From the NCBI GenBank assembly GCA_024516035.1, contig CM044966.1:16411377-16475376 (forward strand): a stretch of DNA of 64,000 nucleotides, in the 5' to 3' direction. Source of the DNA: Bactericera cockerelli. Taxonomy: Eukaryota; Arthropoda; Insecta; Hemiptera; Triozidae. The position numbers and the translations under genes were made by a program. The stretch's first letter is position 1. Every line of letters starts with the position of its first letter. Below are positions 63,301 to 64,000 of this stretch, piece by piece. The notes under the pieces were generated by a model. The model saw only the letters and a list, made by a program, of their open reading frames with translations, was not told where the DNA came from and made no database searches.

Positions 63301-63820
63301 ACTCTCTGATTTCACAGTGTGCACCTGAAATTGAAAACAAAATAAATATGTAGATCAACTGCATGTTCATATCACGATGGGGGTGTTACCTTGCTACCCA
63401 CATTAACCTCACCCAGCCTTGGTTGGGCCGCAATGTCAGCATCACAAAGTCTTAAGCTTACTGGACATTGCTTAACTTCAGAGATATTAAGAGAACCAGT
63501 ACATTTAACATGCCATTAGCACTAGCATTTAATTATTTTAAATTATGTATATTAAATAATACAAATTTAATTTACTAAAAAAGTTATGTATACAGTAAAA
63601 AATAAATATATATTTGGTGAAAAATCCCAAAAATTCCATAGAACTAACCCCTGAAATTTTTTGAAAAATAATATGTACATCCAACCCTGAACCTTAAAAC
63701 TATTAGACTCTTTGTTACCTTGTCATATACAATTGTGAGAATCTTGTTCTGCTGCTTGGGATCACAAATTGCACATCGGATGTTGGTGGTGCCAATGTCA
63801 AGACACAAACTGTACTTCAT
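31926..63820 (-). CDS. GK5: Glycerol kinase 5-like FGGY kinase (nine-exon gene)
   Basis: Exons in transcript order: 63820-63719, 63324-63061, 62594-62505, 61427-60903, 55359-55233, 54338-54212, 52378-52294, 51580-51426 and 32286-31926. All are GT-AG and the phases add to 612 codons with stop. FGGY landmarks: DIGTTNIRC at the N-terminus (phosphate-binding start), [28 protein letters not shown] and [57 protein letters not shown], and [20 protein letters not shown]. The order and the FIG-type C-terminal motifs fit GK5 better than classical glycerol kinase. The family transfers phosphate from ATP to a polyol, classically glycerol. At 611 aa it is longer than typical GK5 (about 530) because of an 11-residue repeat in exon 4. 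Intron 8 holds a 17.9-kb Polinton. Confidence 0.9.
32341..32433 (+). pseudogene. Transposase C-terminal fragment (Tc1/mariner-like)
   Basis: Plus-strand frame [28 protein letters not shown], stop at 32431-32433. Fits the end of Tc1/mariner-type transposases. The following 0.7 kb ends in CACCCTGTATAC near 33114, a plausible TIR end. The rest of the element is missing. It lies only ~55 nt from the exon 9 acceptor. Confidence 0.65.
33127..33215 (-). repeat. 3' half of the SINE-A interrupted by the Polinton
   Basis: Reverse SINE-A tail: TGCCTTATTTATACTGCCCG, CAGTAAGCCCAAGACG, ending ATTATGTGGTA at the insertion point. Confidence 0.88.
33210..33215. repeat. Left target-site duplication GTGGTA
   Basis: GTGGTA immediately before AGTAGTGTATAAAGG. 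Pairs with 51104-51109. Confidence 0.93.
33216..34470. repeat. Polinton left terminal region with internal direct repeats
   Basis: Non-coding. A ~190-220-bp unit occurs at about 33541-33760 and 34023-34210 (CAGAGACATTGTGTGTTCAA, GTGCATGTAGG, AAGTCACGAAACCAATTTTA). Shorter units with GTCACGAAACCAATTTTAG follow at about 34227-34345 and 34346-34430. Near the terminus, GTAGGTTCGATTG resembles a Pol III B box. Small open frames here have no support. Confidence 0.8.
34546..34932 (-). CDS. Polinton small membrane protein (128 aa), left copy
   Basis: Unrecognised. Starts [20 protein letters not shown]. The C-terminus is one strong hydrophobic segment (about residues 104-121, [16 protein letters not shown]) followed by NVRKKMK, so probably a tail-anchored membrane protein. 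Contains NLT and NST glycosylation-type sites and four or five Cys. It is transcribed divergently from the 113-aa gene. Its role is unknown; a virion or entry-related membrane protein is only a possibility. Identical to the copy at 49386-49772. Confidence 0.7.
   Translation of the reverse strand: MIQHENSDNATQLLLGAREYAMYLIRMCLIYQNQSFLDSYDVHGWDSKARKLNLTYDECSEITSSNIFNCKNSTMLNEYAVNFLSALNSLCETIKPAPTSNTCMYWIFSLILFSILSIVLINVRKKMK
35118..35459 (+). CDS. Polinton small Cys-containing protein (113 aa), left copy
   Basis: Unrecognised. I start it at [20 protein letters not shown], the ATG after the long A-run. An upstream in-frame ATG at 35007 would add 37 residues, including a poly-Lys stretch read through the A-run, which is less likely. 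Three Cys lie in the first ten residues, and the C-terminus is basic ([11 protein letters not shown]). It sits 32 bp upstream of the coiled-coil gene on the same strand. Confidence 0.6.
   Translation: MVCKIEGCQCQKQEIPIHLMYWLTHHGIDIRPLFQKPYISKKKKPVAVSNEGNIVTEATYNFVPVEHNGGNVLEEFLFEMPNLEQETSNAQPNNSSNVKRSIPYKVPPTRRRI
35492..36775 (+). CDS. Polinton coiled-coil protein (427 aa), left copy
   Basis: Starts [20 protein letters not shown]. It is Lys/Glu/Asn-rich with long predicted coiled-coil stretches (about residues 85-300), for example [16 protein letters not shown] and [15 protein letters not shown] cannot assign a family; there is no capsid, protease or ATPase motif. The stop overlaps the integrase start as TAATG at 36773-36777. 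Codons 247 onward are the source of the palindrome's apex and are repeated, truncated, at 41619-42170 and 42149-42700. Confidence 0.75.
   Translation: MKNHSVNYFGESELHHALRRALKRHHKEEQPEQKNKNEIESQTEKEVKKFMKEFPRQSHVQKLLSYFVERRTFDNLSNHISKNNFVPTRVANSTYLEQKSFTEYKANNEKNVNDVKLSIDELKHNRKQDNEIYNSKFMLKKAFDDYIVEAGEKEQKITEDLNKVKEDLSNRIHELDNKFTPLLEIKNTVDQHYKQHVHATTALRKDIAALDKKALYGTTFYNYKKNHESDFKEIVTEKEKKLKTEVTNMLTSLLSTHETDFKRKVEEEKIKIRSDLSRMFTQNLNNFLLEESNKKKFLQQLRSNLLVRINTDKILSAFLSCWSEGEITDDVLEKVVTQLSKEIMEKLDVEIITIKEQINISNETIENYIKLNVVDELKTDISLKIRNLIFEPLLYEKLEPLVKSKSSKKTTIGEVEERATRLPVPIE
36775..37014 (+). pseudogene. Truncated integrase, left outer copy
   Basis: Identical to the first 71 codons of the full integrase ([16 protein letters not shown] through CAPLKNK). 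The sequence then switches at about 36988-36995 into terminal-region sequence and stops after FQFFKLKN. It retains only the first catalytic Asp and cannot be active. Confidence 0.9.
36995..37290 (+). repeat. Inverted piece of Polinton terminal region inside the arm
   Basis: Reverse-complement match to about 33945-34200, with scattered differences (GAAAAATT versus GAAACATT, CAAGAG versus CAATAG, CTTAGTTG versus CTTAATTG). It therefore derives from the other, diverged, end of an ancestral element. It supplies the first 62 codons of the polymerase frame. Confidence 0.8.
37102..39366 (+). CDS. Protein-primed family B DNA polymerase, N-terminally truncated (754 aa), left copy
   Basis: Motifs by residue: Exo II-type HNFSGYD (94-100), Exo III-type YLKTD (243-247), Pol A DANNLYG (344-350), Pol [10 protein letters not shown] (488-496), Pol C YMDTDS (587-592) and KLY (654-656). 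These define a protein-primed family B polymerase of the Polinton type. Residues 1-62 are not polymerase: they are read from terminal-region sequence, and similarity begins at about [18 protein letters not shown]. The Exo I motif and any upstream N-terminal domain are missing. Polinton polymerases are usually longer than 1,000 aa. Proofreading is probably lost; the polymerase core looks intact. Confidence 0.93.
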   Translation: MSHCIATITNCLHAPWLELNTQCLCSYELCTPGILVVMQCAIMCYIPITRARKVNTGPLKIIHYHYGDGSLRRVLCNRCNLKFKKEKFVPVVAHNFSGYDSHLIIKGLNYDDKKIEIIPNSTEKYVSFSKKVTDNLSVRFIDSFRFLSSSLDKLSKTLPKEKFYHTRKHIQSDIDFELLTRKGIFCYEYLDSYSKLFDTNLPPLDEFYSSLTNSSVTQEDYVHAQKVWTHFKCQNLKEYSEIYLKTDVLLLADIFESFRNLSLSIYSLDPVWYYSLPGLTLDAMLKKTKVEIELLLEYDMYLFFEQAVRGGICQCIQKYAEANNKHMGSDFISSEKSSYLTYLDANNLYGYSMVQRVPLKDFKWLSEEEINSISVLDLTPQDDVGYFFEVDVEYPKELHDLHSNLPFLCERKKSPLSNAQKLMTTLENKHKYIVHCLTLKQALEHGLRLVKIHRGIKFIQSNYLAPYINLNTEHRKNATNDFAKAFFKQVNNSLYGKLIEGVRKRVNVQLETNWKLARKRISSPFFEDFKIFEENLVLFTMKKTKIQFNKAIFAGVCVLDLSKTLMYQFHYDIVQPKFGPENVRLLYMDTDSFFYQIFTTDLYRDFSNLLEHLDTSAYPKNHELFSLQNKKVLGKFKDELDGKILKKFVGIASKLYSYQEHEGKIVKKAKGVKKHVTERQIKFEDFERCMRENIELYKSFHNIVSKNHCLTTVKQNKLVLNNFDDKRVLMTDKINTLPFGHYKLKNESSEMDLE
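39484..40182 (+). CDS. Polinton 232-aa protein, left copy
   Basis: Starts [20 protein letters not shown]. Features: [27 protein letters not shown] and [17 protein letters not shown] recall proteins with this W-D-D-G, K-G-L-E-K and C-P-x-x-K-x-L pattern in arthropod transposon and virus-like loci, but I cannot name a function. It lies 117 bp downstream of the polymerase on the same strand. Confidence 0.7.
   Translation: MENTFVADIQFFRDNEKQIILKSFSFSKLFDDNFVQHFVFKPPYDFQKLNLLRRREAAIVTLNYHHLDWDDGFVEYDQAVQIIRSCLSKASEIIVKGLEKEKFLNSILPIKTCYNIENLNCPNFKSLKLKLCPQNSISPVSSLNVIVMKQWLCELMKSSLILTNEAIGIFNETNDFFSLKPRDLYFLPVNFLLYAFDIDFLNSISYLLPPHIVQNPYFKNSLSTDSGYDTVE
40571..40616. terminator. Convergent poly(A) signals, left arm
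   Basis: AATAAA on the plus strand at 40571-40576 (for the 232-aa/polymerase side) and TTTATT at 40587-40592 and 40611-40616 (AATAAA on the minus strand, for the integrase). The two transcription units converge here. The region 40183-40680 is AT-rich with no gene. Confidence 0.65.
40681..41619 (-). CDS. Polinton integrase with chromodomain (312 aa), left copy
   Basis: Retroviral-type (rve) integrase. DDE residues: D35 (FQADLVEM), D100 ([11 protein letters not shown]) and E134 (AAIVERFNR). The N-terminal HHCC zinc finger is absent or reduced. The C-terminal residues ~275-310 form a chromodomain-like unit ([19 protein letters not shown], then ENQWVP), which in this family can guide insertion to chromatin. 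It joins DNA ends into a staggered target, fitting the 6-bp duplication. The start overlaps the upstream coiled-coil stop (TAATG). Confidence 0.93.
   Translation of the reverse strand: MSKRDLVLELHRPARKLFPHRRTLLRNVHDLFQADLVEMIPYANENDGYKYILTCINCFSKFSYCAPLKNKTSAEVAKQMEKYVLEKLKPTMIPTHLQTDAGKEFFGQPFRKLMQKYNITHYSTFSPMKAAIVERFNRTLKSKMWIEFNLLGSYRWLDILPNLVSTYNASKHRSIGMAPKDVNSKNQSLVALRLNKPKQVLDRTGKFKLGDLVRISKVKHLFQKGYEANWSYEVFRVVKVGHTFPRVFHLEDLNGKPIHGCFYEQELLKTSYPDVYLVEKILQRKGDKVLVKYLGFGPEENQWVPISSLIEK
41619..42182 (-). pseudogene. Truncated coiled-coil gene crossing the palindrome apex, left
   Basis: Codes for the C-terminal ~180 residues of the 427-aa protein ([20 protein letters not shown] onward). 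The frame begins on the opposite side of the apex (MTAMKLT) because the sequence folds back on itself. Confidence 0.85.
42137..42700 (+). pseudogene. Truncated coiled-coil gene crossing the apex, right
   Basis: Mirror of 41619-42182. Overlaps it around the apex. It ends with TAATG into the right integrase. Confidence 0.85.
42148..42171. repeat. Apex of the 17.9-kb palindrome
   Basis: GAAGTTAACA - TATT - TGTTAACTTC. The 4-nt spacer 42158-42161 is the only non-symmetrical sequence at the centre. In the uninterrupted gene the same place reads TAACATATTTGTTACTTC (minus strand at 48076-48093), already a 5-bp inverted repeat TAACA/TGTTA with the same TATT loop. Confidence 0.95.
42700..43638 (+). 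CDS. Polinton integrase with chromodomain, right copy
   Basis: Protein identical to the left copy (40681-41619), with all three DDE residues and the chromodomain. Its two copies face away from each other across the apex. Confidence 0.93.
   Translation: MSKRDLVLELHRPARKLFPHRRTLLRNVHDLFQADLVEMIPYANENDGYKYILTCINCFSKFSYCAPLKNKTSAEVAKQMEKYVLEKLKPTMIPTHLQTDAGKEFFGQPFRKLMQKYNITHYSTFSPMKAAIVERFNRTLKSKMWIEFNLLGSYRWLDILPNLVSTYNASKHRSIGMAPKDVNSKNQSLVALRLNKPKQVLDRTGKFKLGDLVRISKVKHLFQKGYEANWSYEVFRVVKVGHTFPRVFHLEDLNGKPIHGCFYEQELLKTSYPDVYLVEKILQRKGDKVLVKYLGFGPEENQWVPISSLIEK
43700..43750. terminator. Convergent poly(A) signals, right arm
   Basis: Mirror of 40571-40616: AATAAA for the integrase (near 43703 and 43727) and TTTATT for the opposite strand (near 43743). 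Bases 43639-44135 contain no gene. Confidence 0.6.
44136..44834 (-). CDS. Polinton 232-aa protein, right copy
   Basis: Identical at protein level to 39484-40182; same W-D-D-G and K-G-L-E-K features. Lies downstream of the right polymerase copy. Confidence 0.7.
   Translation of the reverse strand: MENTFVADIQFFRDNEKQIILKSFSFSKLFDDNFVQHFVFKPPYDFQKLNLLRRREAAIVTLNYHHLDWDDGFVEYDQAVQIIRSCLSKASEIIVKGLEKEKFLNSILPIKTCYNIENLNCPNFKSLKLKLCPQNSISPVSSLNVIVMKQWLCELMKSSLILTNEAIGIFNETNDFFSLKPRDLYFLPVNFLLYAFDIDFLNSISYLLPPHIVQNPYFKNSLSTDSGYDTVE
44952..47216 (-). CDS. Protein-primed DNA polymerase, N-terminally truncated, right copy
   Basis: Protein identical to the left copy, including the 62 residues read from terminal-region sequence. 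Because both copies share this break, the rearrangement came before the inverted duplication. Confidence 0.93.
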   Translation of the reverse strand: MSHCIATITNCLHAPWLELNTQCLCSYELCTPGILVVMQCAIMCYIPITRARKVNTGPLKIIHYHYGDGSLRRVLCNRCNLKFKKEKFVPVVAHNFSGYDSHLIIKGLNYDDKKIEIIPNSTEKYVSFSKKVTDNLSVRFIDSFRFLSSSLDKLSKTLPKEKFYHTRKHIQSDIDFELLTRKGIFCYEYLDSYSKLFDTNLPPLDEFYSSLTNSSVTQEDYVHAQKVWTHFKCQNLKEYSEIYLKTDVLLLADIFESFRNLSLSIYSLDPVWYYSLPGLTLDAMLKKTKVEIELLLEYDMYLFFEQAVRGGICQCIQKYAEANNKHMGSDFISSEKSSYLTYLDANNLYGYSMVQRVPLKDFKWLSEEEINSISVLDLTPQDDVGYFFEVDVEYPKELHDLHSNLPFLCERKKSPLSNAQKLMTTLENKHKYIVHCLTLKQALEHGLRLVKIHRGIKFIQSNYLAPYINLNTEHRKNATNDFAKAFFKQVNNSLYGKLIEGVRKRVNVQLETNWKLARKRISSPFFEDFKIFEENLVLFTMKKTKIQFNKAIFAGVCVLDLSKTLMYQFHYDIVQPKFGPENVRLLYMDTDSFFYQIFTTDLYRDFSNLLEHLDTSAYPKNHELFSLQNKKVLGKFKDELDGKILKKFVGIASKLYSYQEHEGKIVKKAKGVKKHVTERQIKFEDFERCMRENIELYKSFHNIVSKNHCLTTVKQNKLVLNNFDDKRVLMTDKINTLPFGHYKLKNESSEMDLE
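47027..47323 (-). repeat. Inverted terminal-region piece, right arm
   Basis: Mirror of 36995-37290. The switch into integrase sequence lies at about 47323-47331 (AAATTTGTTTTTCAACGG). Confidence 0.8.
47304..47543 (-). pseudogene. Truncated integrase, right outer copy
   Basis: Mirror of 36775-37014: first 71 integrase codons, then the switch and an early stop. Confidence 0.9.
47543..48826 (-). CDS. Polinton coiled-coil protein (427 aa), right copy
   Basis: Identical to 35492-36775. Here the native, unfolded context of the apex sequence can be read at 48076-48093. Confidence 0.75.
   Translation of the reverse strand: MKNHSVNYFGESELHHALRRALKRHHKEEQPEQKNKNEIESQTEKEVKKFMKEFPRQSHVQKLLSYFVERRTFDNLSNHISKNNFVPTRVANSTYLEQKSFTEYKANNEKNVNDVKLSIDELKHNRKQDNEIYNSKFMLKKAFDDYIVEAGEKEQKITEDLNKVKEDLSNRIHELDNKFTPLLEIKNTVDQHYKQHVHATTALRKDIAALDKKALYGTTFYNYKKNHESDFKEIVTEKEKKLKTEVTNMLTSLLSTHETDFKRKVEEEKIKIRSDLSRMFTQNLNNFLLEESNKKKFLQQLRSNLLVRINTDKILSAFLSCWSEGEITDDVLEKVVTQLSKEIMEKLDVEIITIKEQINISNETIENYIKLNVVDELKTDISLKIRNLIFEPLLYEKLEPLVKSKSSKKTTIGEVEERATRLPVPIE
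48859..49200 (-). CDS. Polinton small Cys-containing protein, right copy
   Basis: Mirror of 35118-35459, same preferred start after the homopolymer run (49208-49230). Confidence 0.6.
   Translation of the reverse strand: MVCKIEGCQCQKQEIPIHLMYWLTHHGIDIRPLFQKPYISKKKKPVAVSNEGNIVTEATYNFVPVEHNGGNVLEEFLFEMPNLEQETSNAQPNNSSNVKRSIPYKVPPTRRRI
49386..49772 (+). CDS. Polinton small membrane protein, right copy
   Basis: Mirror of 34546-34932, identical protein with the same C-terminal hydrophobic anchor. Confidence 0.7.
   Translation: MIQHENSDNATQLLLGAREYAMYLIRMCLIYQNQSFLDSYDVHGWDSKARKLNLTYDECSEITSSNIFNCKNSTMLNEYAVNFLSALNSLCETIKPAPTSNTCMYWIFSLILFSILSIVLINVRKKMK
49849..51103. repeat. Polinton right terminal region
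   Basis: Mirror of 33216-34470 with the same direct repeats. It differs by one base in the G/C-run near 50941-50960 (7 and 6 G, versus 6 and 6 on the left). Ends ACTACT at 51103. Confidence 0.85.
51104..51109. repeat. Right target-site duplication GTGGTA
   Basis: GTGGTA directly follows the element's last bases ACTACT. The same six bases precede the left end. The intact SINE at 22785 has the sequence once. Confidence 0.93.
51104..51222 (-). repeat. 5' half of the SINE-A interrupted by the Polinton
   Basis: Begins GTGGTAAAAATCCCAACTGG and continues GTTCGAACCCGCGACC (B box reversed) to CTGAGCTACCGGGACAG. Its other half ends at 33215. Together they form one minus-strand SINE-A. Confidence 0.9.
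51426..51580 (-). CDS. GK5: GK5 exon 8
   Basis: 155 nt: [38 protein letters not shown], ending FSSI plus two bases. This is the nucleotide-domain helix of the family. The acceptor is ATTGCAG and the donor TCAA|GTAAGT. A 30-T run (51367-51396) follows in the intron, then the SINE-A and the Polinton. Confidence 0.92.
51712..52265. repeat. SINE-D (-) and SINE-A (+) in intron 7
   Basis: 51712-51955 is a minus-strand SINE-D (GGGAGTTGAACTCGAGACC, GGCCGGAAATGCCAGCC). 52056-52265 is a plus-strand SINE-A with A box TAGCTCAATGG and B box GGTTCGAAACC at 52120-52130, ending in an ATT run. Confidence 0.8.
52294..52378 (-). CDS. GK5: GK5 exon 7
   Basis: 85 nt: [28 protein letters not shown]. Corresponds to the family segment ending G-V-x-F-x-P before the nucleotide-binding domain. 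Here GLRELD replaces the usual A-F-S-G-L. The acceptor is TCCTCAG and the donor GAT|GTAAGT. Confidence 0.9.
52505..52640 (+). repeat. SINE-D tail fragment
   Basis: CCCCCGTCCAAATCCAGGAC, GGAAGGGCATCCAACCGTAA and CTCAAGTGGGATAAGGCAGA. Just before it, 52400-52495 has two copies of a ~50-bp unit with AATGACCAGTAATAAAACGG. Confidence 0.65.
52950..53302. repeat. SINE-C (+) followed by SINE-B (-)
   Basis: 52950-53080: GACCTCAGTAGCTTGATCGG and GGTGGTTCAAACCCC. 53103-53302: minus-strand SINE-B with GGATTCAAACCAAGAGATC. Bases 52640-52940 and 53310-53530 hold nothing further. Confidence 0.75.
53535..53670 (+). repeat. SINE-C in intron 6
   Basis: GCTTGATCGATAAGGCGGTG, GGTCGGTGGTTCAAGTCC and GAGTAGTTGTGACATCACG; a well-preserved copy. 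Confidence 0.8.
53691..54211 (-). repeat. Tandem array of exon 6 fragments with repeated splice donors
   Basis: Several partial copies of exon 6 sequence (GAGGCTCCCATGAGTCTGG, GTGGAGTGGGGACTAAGC) and short units made of the exon end plus donor (GGCTTGTACAAGTAAGTAGG). Donor-bearing ends are visible near 53697, 53890, 53928, 54015, 54050, 54080 and 54175. None of the downstream copies has its own acceptor. Copy 53691-53800 keeps most of the exon but lacks the first codons. Confidence 0.85.
54212..54338 (-). CDS. GK5: GK5 exon 6
   Basis: 127 nt: completes Gly then [41 protein letters not shown]. The acceptor is TTCCCCAG and the donor ACAA|GTAAGT. This is the only copy with both an acceptor and a full coding length. 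Phase checks with exons 5 and 7. Confidence 0.9.
54410..54610 (-). repeat. SINE-B in intron 5
   Basis: Minus-strand, well-preserved copy: GGATTCGAACCAACGGATCC, GGAAGGTAACCACCAGGCGA. Confidence 0.8.
54651..54937. mobile_element. Harbinger-like MITE, 287 bp
   Basis: Terminal inverted repeats begin TGCTGGGTCCACACAG, arms of about 30 bp (also GTTGCA/TGCAAC), flanked by TAA on both sides (54648-54650, 54938-54940). A three-base TAA duplication fits PIF/Harbinger. No coding sequence. Confidence 0.75.
55050..55185 (-). repeat. SINE-A head, rearranged, intron 5
   Basis: Minus-strand head (CTTCGAACCCACGACC, CTGAGCTACCGGAACAG) joined to a plus-strand tail (CCTAATCGGGCAGCATAAAT). Confidence 0.65.
55233..55359 (-). 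CDS. GK5: GK5 exon 5
   Basis: 127 nt: [33 protein letters not shown] and PHASLAG. Carries the family's D-Q and G-T-G substrate/phosphate loop region. The Met replaces the Val usual at SVADQ in this family. The donor is GCAG|GTAACA, phase 1. Confidence 0.92.
55550..56185. repeat. Cluster: family 7 tail, SINE-F head, inverted SINE-A tails
   Basis: 55755-55945 is a minus-strand family 7 tail. 55948-56015 is a SINE-F head (GGTTAGCTCAGTGGTAAAAT, GGTCCCGGGTTCAAT). 56053-56166 is two SINE-A tails in opposite orientation (CCTTATTTATGCTGCCCGAT and TCAGGCAGTATAAATAAGG), which could fold into a hairpin. Confidence 0.6.
56401..57396 (+). mobile_element. 5'-truncated non-LTR retrotransposon (LINE) with 3' UTR and poly(A)
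   Basis: An open frame from about 56401 to the stop at 56994 reads [20 protein letters not shown], then [26 protein letters not shown] and QANFVRYLF. This is the region C-terminal to the RT catalytic core in Jockey/CR1-type LINEs. The catalytic YxDD is absent. A 3' UTR follows, ending in about 15 A residues near 57382-57396. It is dead on arrival, in the sense strand opposite to GK5. Confidence 0.8.
57610..59809. mobile_element. Tc1/mariner-like element with 452-bp TIRs, decayed
   Basis: Terminal inverted repeats 57610-58061 and 59358-59809 begin CAGGGTGGACCAAAAA, are highly similar but not identical, and are flanked by TA (TATA on both sides). On the plus strand, 58436-58543 encodes a transposase-like C-terminus ([20 protein letters not shown], ending HFQQFL and stop). 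The frame upstream is broken by stops. TA flanks plus this C-terminus fit the IS630/Tc1/mariner group. It lies in GK5 intron 4. Confidence 0.75.
58436..58543 (+). pseudogene. Transposase C-terminal remnant
   Basis: 36 codons including stop. Pattern: PGIF, basic helix, RFNLCIQ, then HFQQFL, resembling the R-x-x-x-C-I-x-x-G-G-x-F-E end of arthropod Tc1/mariner-like transposases (family recollection). Sequence 5' of it (58318-58435) shows related residues only across stops. Confidence 0.65.
60645..60820 (-). repeat. Family 8 repeat and nearby duplicated block
   Basis: Has GACGGACACAAAACCAAAGT, CAGGAGGTTATGAAAC and ACAATACTTCCGATT. Just before it, 60440-60650 and 60825-60870 carry copies of ATTGCCTTTTTTCTGCCCTT, and an (ATCT)n run lies at about 60521-60541. 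Confidence 0.6.
60903..61427 (-). CDS. GK5: GK5 exon 4 with in-frame 11-residue repeat array
   Basis: 175 codons, phase 0. Starts [20 protein letters not shown] (first codon GTG, internal, after acceptor TCTCAG), runs through [28 protein letters not shown] and [18 protein letters not shown], and ends [17 protein letters not shown]. Between the last two conserved parts lies a repeat of about six 11-residue units ([11 protein letters not shown]) that I do not expect in this family. The exon is GC-richer than its neighbours. The donor is TCG|GTAAGA. Confidence 0.9.
60963..61185 (-). repeat. 33-bp coding minisatellite in GK5 exon 4
   Basis: Six full copies and a partial one of a 33-bp unit containing GGATCCCCGCCTCCCTC and CAAGCCAAGGTCACA. 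The unit length is a multiple of three, so copy-number change keeps the frame. Confidence 0.95.
61838..62035 (-). repeat. SINE-D in intron 3
   Basis: Minus-strand copy with GGGAATCAAACTCAGGATC, GGCCGGAATTGCCAGCC and GCCACGGAGGCT at its 5' end. Bases 61440-61835 of the intron are otherwise plain. Confidence 0.7.
62207..62412 (-). repeat. SINE-B in intron 3
   Basis: Minus-strand copy with GGATTTGAACCAACGGATCC and GGTTACCACCAGGCAAGATT. Confidence 0.75.
62505..62594 (-). CDS. GK5: GK5 exon 3
   Basis: Exactly 30 codons: [20 protein letters not shown] and [10 protein letters not shown]. The acceptor is ATTTCAG and the donor CAA|GTAGGT. It matches the family's helix before the dimer-interface part of domain I. 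Confidence 0.92.
62790..63055 (-). repeat. SINE-D, 5'-truncated, abutting the exon 2 donor
   Basis: Body and tail of SINE-D: GGAAATGCCAGCC, GGACGGGGGTTTTACCCTCC, GGATGCCCTTCCTAACACC, then CTTATCCCTCTTGAGCAGGG and a CTT run. The head is lost within about 5 nt of the splice donor. Confidence 0.75.
63061..63324 (-). CDS. GK5: GK5 exon 2
   Basis: 88 codons, phase 0, from [12 protein letters not shown] to NNSWRIW. Contains [20 protein letters not shown], the FGGY-family substrate-side motif region, and [13 protein letters not shown]. The donor is TGG|GTAGGT, only a few bases before SINE-D sequence. Confidence 0.92.
63360..63525 (-). repeat. Decayed 5S-derived SINE in intron 1
   Basis: Minus-strand remnants of the 5S-headed SINE: ACCTCACCCAGCC, GGGCCGCAATGTCAGCATC, AAGTCTTAAGCTTACTGG, CATTGCTTAACTTC. 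The head aligns in the same order as the copy at 30461-30741. Confidence 0.55.
63719..63820 (-). CDS. GK5: GK5 exon 1
   Basis: 34 codons, phase 0: [20 protein letters not shown] and onward to IVYDK. An in-frame TGA lies upstream and no other ATG intervenes, so this start is well supported. The donor is AAG|GTAACA. Bases 63821-64000 are 5' flank without a recognised promoter element. Confidence 0.93.
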
Positions 63821-64000
63821 GATTGCTGACTTCTCAATACAAGAGGCAAACTTTACAAGGGAATATCTTCATGGAGTGAACGGTTTGTTTGGACAAATGC
63901 TTAGGGCTAATTTGTGTGACATAAATCTAGCATGAATCAAATAAAATATTATTGATTATGTAATTAGTAGACACATTCATCTGCAAATATAATCTGTTAG

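Overview
The window is nuclear DNA from an animal, most likely an arthropod (my inference). It is AT-rich, has GT-AG introns, and is crowded with tRNA-derived and 5S-derived SINEs, LINE tails, MITE-like inverted repeats and microsatellites. I cannot name the species.

Layout. Bases 1-12,766 hold repeats only; I see no gene there. Bases 12,767-28,680 (minus strand) carry one seven-exon gene whose parts join in a single frame. It predicts a 3,748-aa protein with a Pro/Ser-rich N-terminus, a short RRM-like region, and a 3,229-residue low-complexity tail in one 9.7-kb exon. The tail holds several families of repeated short motifs. I do not recognise this protein. Bases 28,681-31,925 are intergenic and contain two near-perfect fold-back hairpins and a 5S rRNA-derived SINE. 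Bases 31,926-63,820 (minus strand) carry a complete nine-exon FGGY-family kinase, best matched to glycerol kinase 5 (611 codons, all junctions in phase). Its exon 4 contains a 33-bp coding minisatellite, and part of its exon 6 is tandemly multiplied into the following intron.

Intron 8 of the kinase gene contains a 17.9-kb Polinton/Maverick-class element (33,216-51,103). It sits in a tRNA-derived SINE and is flanked by a 6-bp target duplication, GTGGTA. The whole element is one giant inverted repeat: two ~8.94-kb arms, nearly identical, meet at 42,158-42,161. Each arm carries a protein-primed family B DNA polymerase that lacks its N-terminus, a chromodomain integrase, a second truncated integrase, a 427-aa coiled-coil protein plus a truncated copy of it, a 232-aa protein, a small membrane protein and a small Cys-containing protein. 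I see no capsid, packaging ATPase or protease gene. The element looks internally deleted and rearranged. The apex lies on a short inverted repeat native to the coiled-coil gene, which points to fold-back (snap-back) synthesis as the origin of the palindrome.

The main observations for a second look are the palindromic Polinton and its apex, the motif-repeat giant protein, the exon-fragment arrays and coding minisatellite, and retroposons lying directly on splice sites and on a stop codon.
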